From Casuarina equisetifolia (Eukaryota > Streptophyta > Magnoliopsida > Fagales > Casuarinaceae): 64,000 bases of DNA. A model generated the notes under the pieces. That model made no database searches, was not told the DNA's origin, and worked only from the letters and a program-made list of their open reading frames with translations. Both the position numbers and the translations under genes were made by a program. Below, in pieces: positions 62,821-64,000 of the stretch (position 1 is the stretch's first letter; the number at the start of each line of letters is the position of its first letter). The stretch lies in the NCBI GenBank assembly GCA_028551475.1, contig CM052361.1:21093491-21157490 (forward strand), written 5' to 3'.

Positions 62821-63099
62821 GTTTAAAAAATTTAATATATTTTCCGTGATGTGATGGTCAATAAGAAACTTCTTTATGTTTTTCACATTGACTATGAAAA
62901 AGAGTTTCCGCATGGCTTGACATGCAAACCCAAGTGGGAGTGATCCTTTTGAATTTTCAATATCTTCCAAAGAAGAAGTATATAAAAGCTTATTGGTAGA
63001 ACTGAAGAAATGATCTCCATGCGCAAAGGCAGCCACATGGATGGCGCCATTACACGCACAAGTGAATGAGGTCACCCGAATTCACGAGGGATTGTTTTA

Positions 63100-63580
63100 T
63101 TTCCTATCTTGTACATTTTTCTCTTGTGCGTAAACATTGTGTAGCCGCCTCTCTTCACACCTCTCTTGTAGCCGCTTGGTTTGACTTGTATAATGAAACA
63201 AGTTCTTCATCCAACTACAAGCAGTGTCAAATTTGACAACAGGAAGAGTGAAAAGCGAGCTTAGGATGGCCATACACCTGTATGCCACATGAATCATTCG
63301 GTCTTCTCGAGCACAAGTCATTCGACCATAATATGGCAGGGCCCACTGAGAGACCTTGTAACGTATTTGAACAGTTAGTTTAAACTCCCACCAATCGTTG
63401 TCTTATACCTATCGTGCCGTGAGCAAAATTCCACAGCGGCGAAAACAGTACCACCCTGTAGGCACGGGTTCGGTGTTGGAATCCCGGCTCCAGCTTCAGC
63501 TTGAAGGTTCGCCTCGTAGAGGAGGCTTGGCAACCACAACCCTCCAAGAGAAAAAAGAAAAATGATGACATACAAAATTT
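63100..63580 (-). pseudogene. solo relic of TNL exon 1 and intron 1
   Basis: Around 63430-63545 the minus strand keeps a diverged N-terminal exon (LKLEPGFQHRTRAYRV against KRKLEPGPQDQTPACKV in C). At 63235-63330 the intron-1 sequence 'agtgaaaagcgagcttagga' and 'cggtcttctcgagcacaag' matches units A and C. The TIR exon expected to follow is absent; the X8 duplication begins instead. Confidence 0.6.
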
Positions 63581-64000
63581 AGAAGACCATTTTTTCTTTT
63601 AATTTACTAAAAGTTAATATGTTTTTATATAGTGATTCATAATCAAAAGTATTGTTTGTAAAGACGAGGATAAGAAGCATGGCTATTGTTTACCAATACC
63701 ATCTCGATGGAGATGGAGGTTGCTTTCACATTGTTACTTTAGCCTTGATCCATATTTTTTTAAGGTTGAGAATAAAGAGGAGTCAACAATTGTTGTCCTT
63801 TGAAAAAGGGGAAAGTTGGGATGGCCCTCCATCCTATCTCTCAAGATGGTAGAAAATGACGTCAATCTTCATGGATATCATTCTATTCTCAATGTTCTTT
63901 CTTTGAGATGTTATTATATTTTTACACTAATTTTTGAAAATATCAAAACCCAATGCTTTTGTTTGAATTTTCCAAAAAGGAATCTGCTAAAGCCATCTTG
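63581..64000. other. window end, no gene seen
   Basis: Partly similar to the flank at 50825-50870 ('gtgattcat.atcaaaagtat'). The plus-strand frame 63652-63852 has no recognisable motif. Confidence 0.4.

Larger units (their letters stand above)
59816..63026. repeat. 3.2-kb segmental duplication, copy 2 (X8 gene)
   Basis: Direct copy of 51411-54595, offset by about 8.4 kb. Homology ends near 63026, where TNL first-exon relic sequence begins. Confidence 0.92.

Noticed and set aside
1..64000. CRISPR arrays, rRNA or tRNA genes, bacterial-type operons
   Set aside because: None seen; the content is eukaryotic nuclear, and regular repeats here are microsatellites or gene duplicates.

Overview
The window is nuclear DNA from a eudicot plant. 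Intron-containing genes with GT-AG splice sites, AT-rich spacers and a cluster of TIR-NBS-LRR (TNL) immune-receptor genes show this, because TNLs are typical of eudicots and missing from grasses. The species cannot be fixed from sequence alone. I rebuilt the gene models by hand from splice signals, reading-frame phase and comparison among the copies; no search was run.

Left part (1-15.4 kb): a broken MATE-transporter fragment; a complete three-exon non-specific phospholipase C of the NPC1 type (minus strand, 532 aa); a degraded stretch resembling the 3' end of a TNL unit; a single-exon AMT1-type ammonium transporter (minus, 465 aa) whose upstream region exists in two copies; and a complete three-exon, plastid-type cis-prenyltransferase (plus, 317 aa).

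Centre (16.7-49.5 kb): five TNL units, A to E, in head-to-tail array on the minus strand, spaced 6.3 to 7.6 kb apart. The shared architecture is six exons: a short N-terminal exon with no domain I recognise, TIR, NB-ARC, first LRR exon, main LRR exon, and a C-terminal post-LRR jelly-roll (C-JID) exon. B (1141 aa) and C (1137 aa) are intact. A is truncated by a 26-nt deletion in the LRR exon. D is a chimeric pseudogene and E a heavily degraded one. Relic NBS/LRR pieces lie beside D, and a villin-headpiece fragment lies between D and E.

Right part (49.5-64 kb): two nearly identical genes for 118-aa secreted X8-domain proteins (Ole e 10 / callose-binding type), carried on a 3.2-kb segmental duplication, with a decayed LINE reverse transcriptase and repeats between them. 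Solo relics of the TNL first-exon region flank the pair, so the TNL cluster probably once extended across this part.

The main point for follow-up is that TNLs A, B and C have no in-frame methionine before the TIR core. All three have the same 124-nt upstream open exon in a compatible phase, so they probably encode receptors with a 41-residue basic N-terminal extension.
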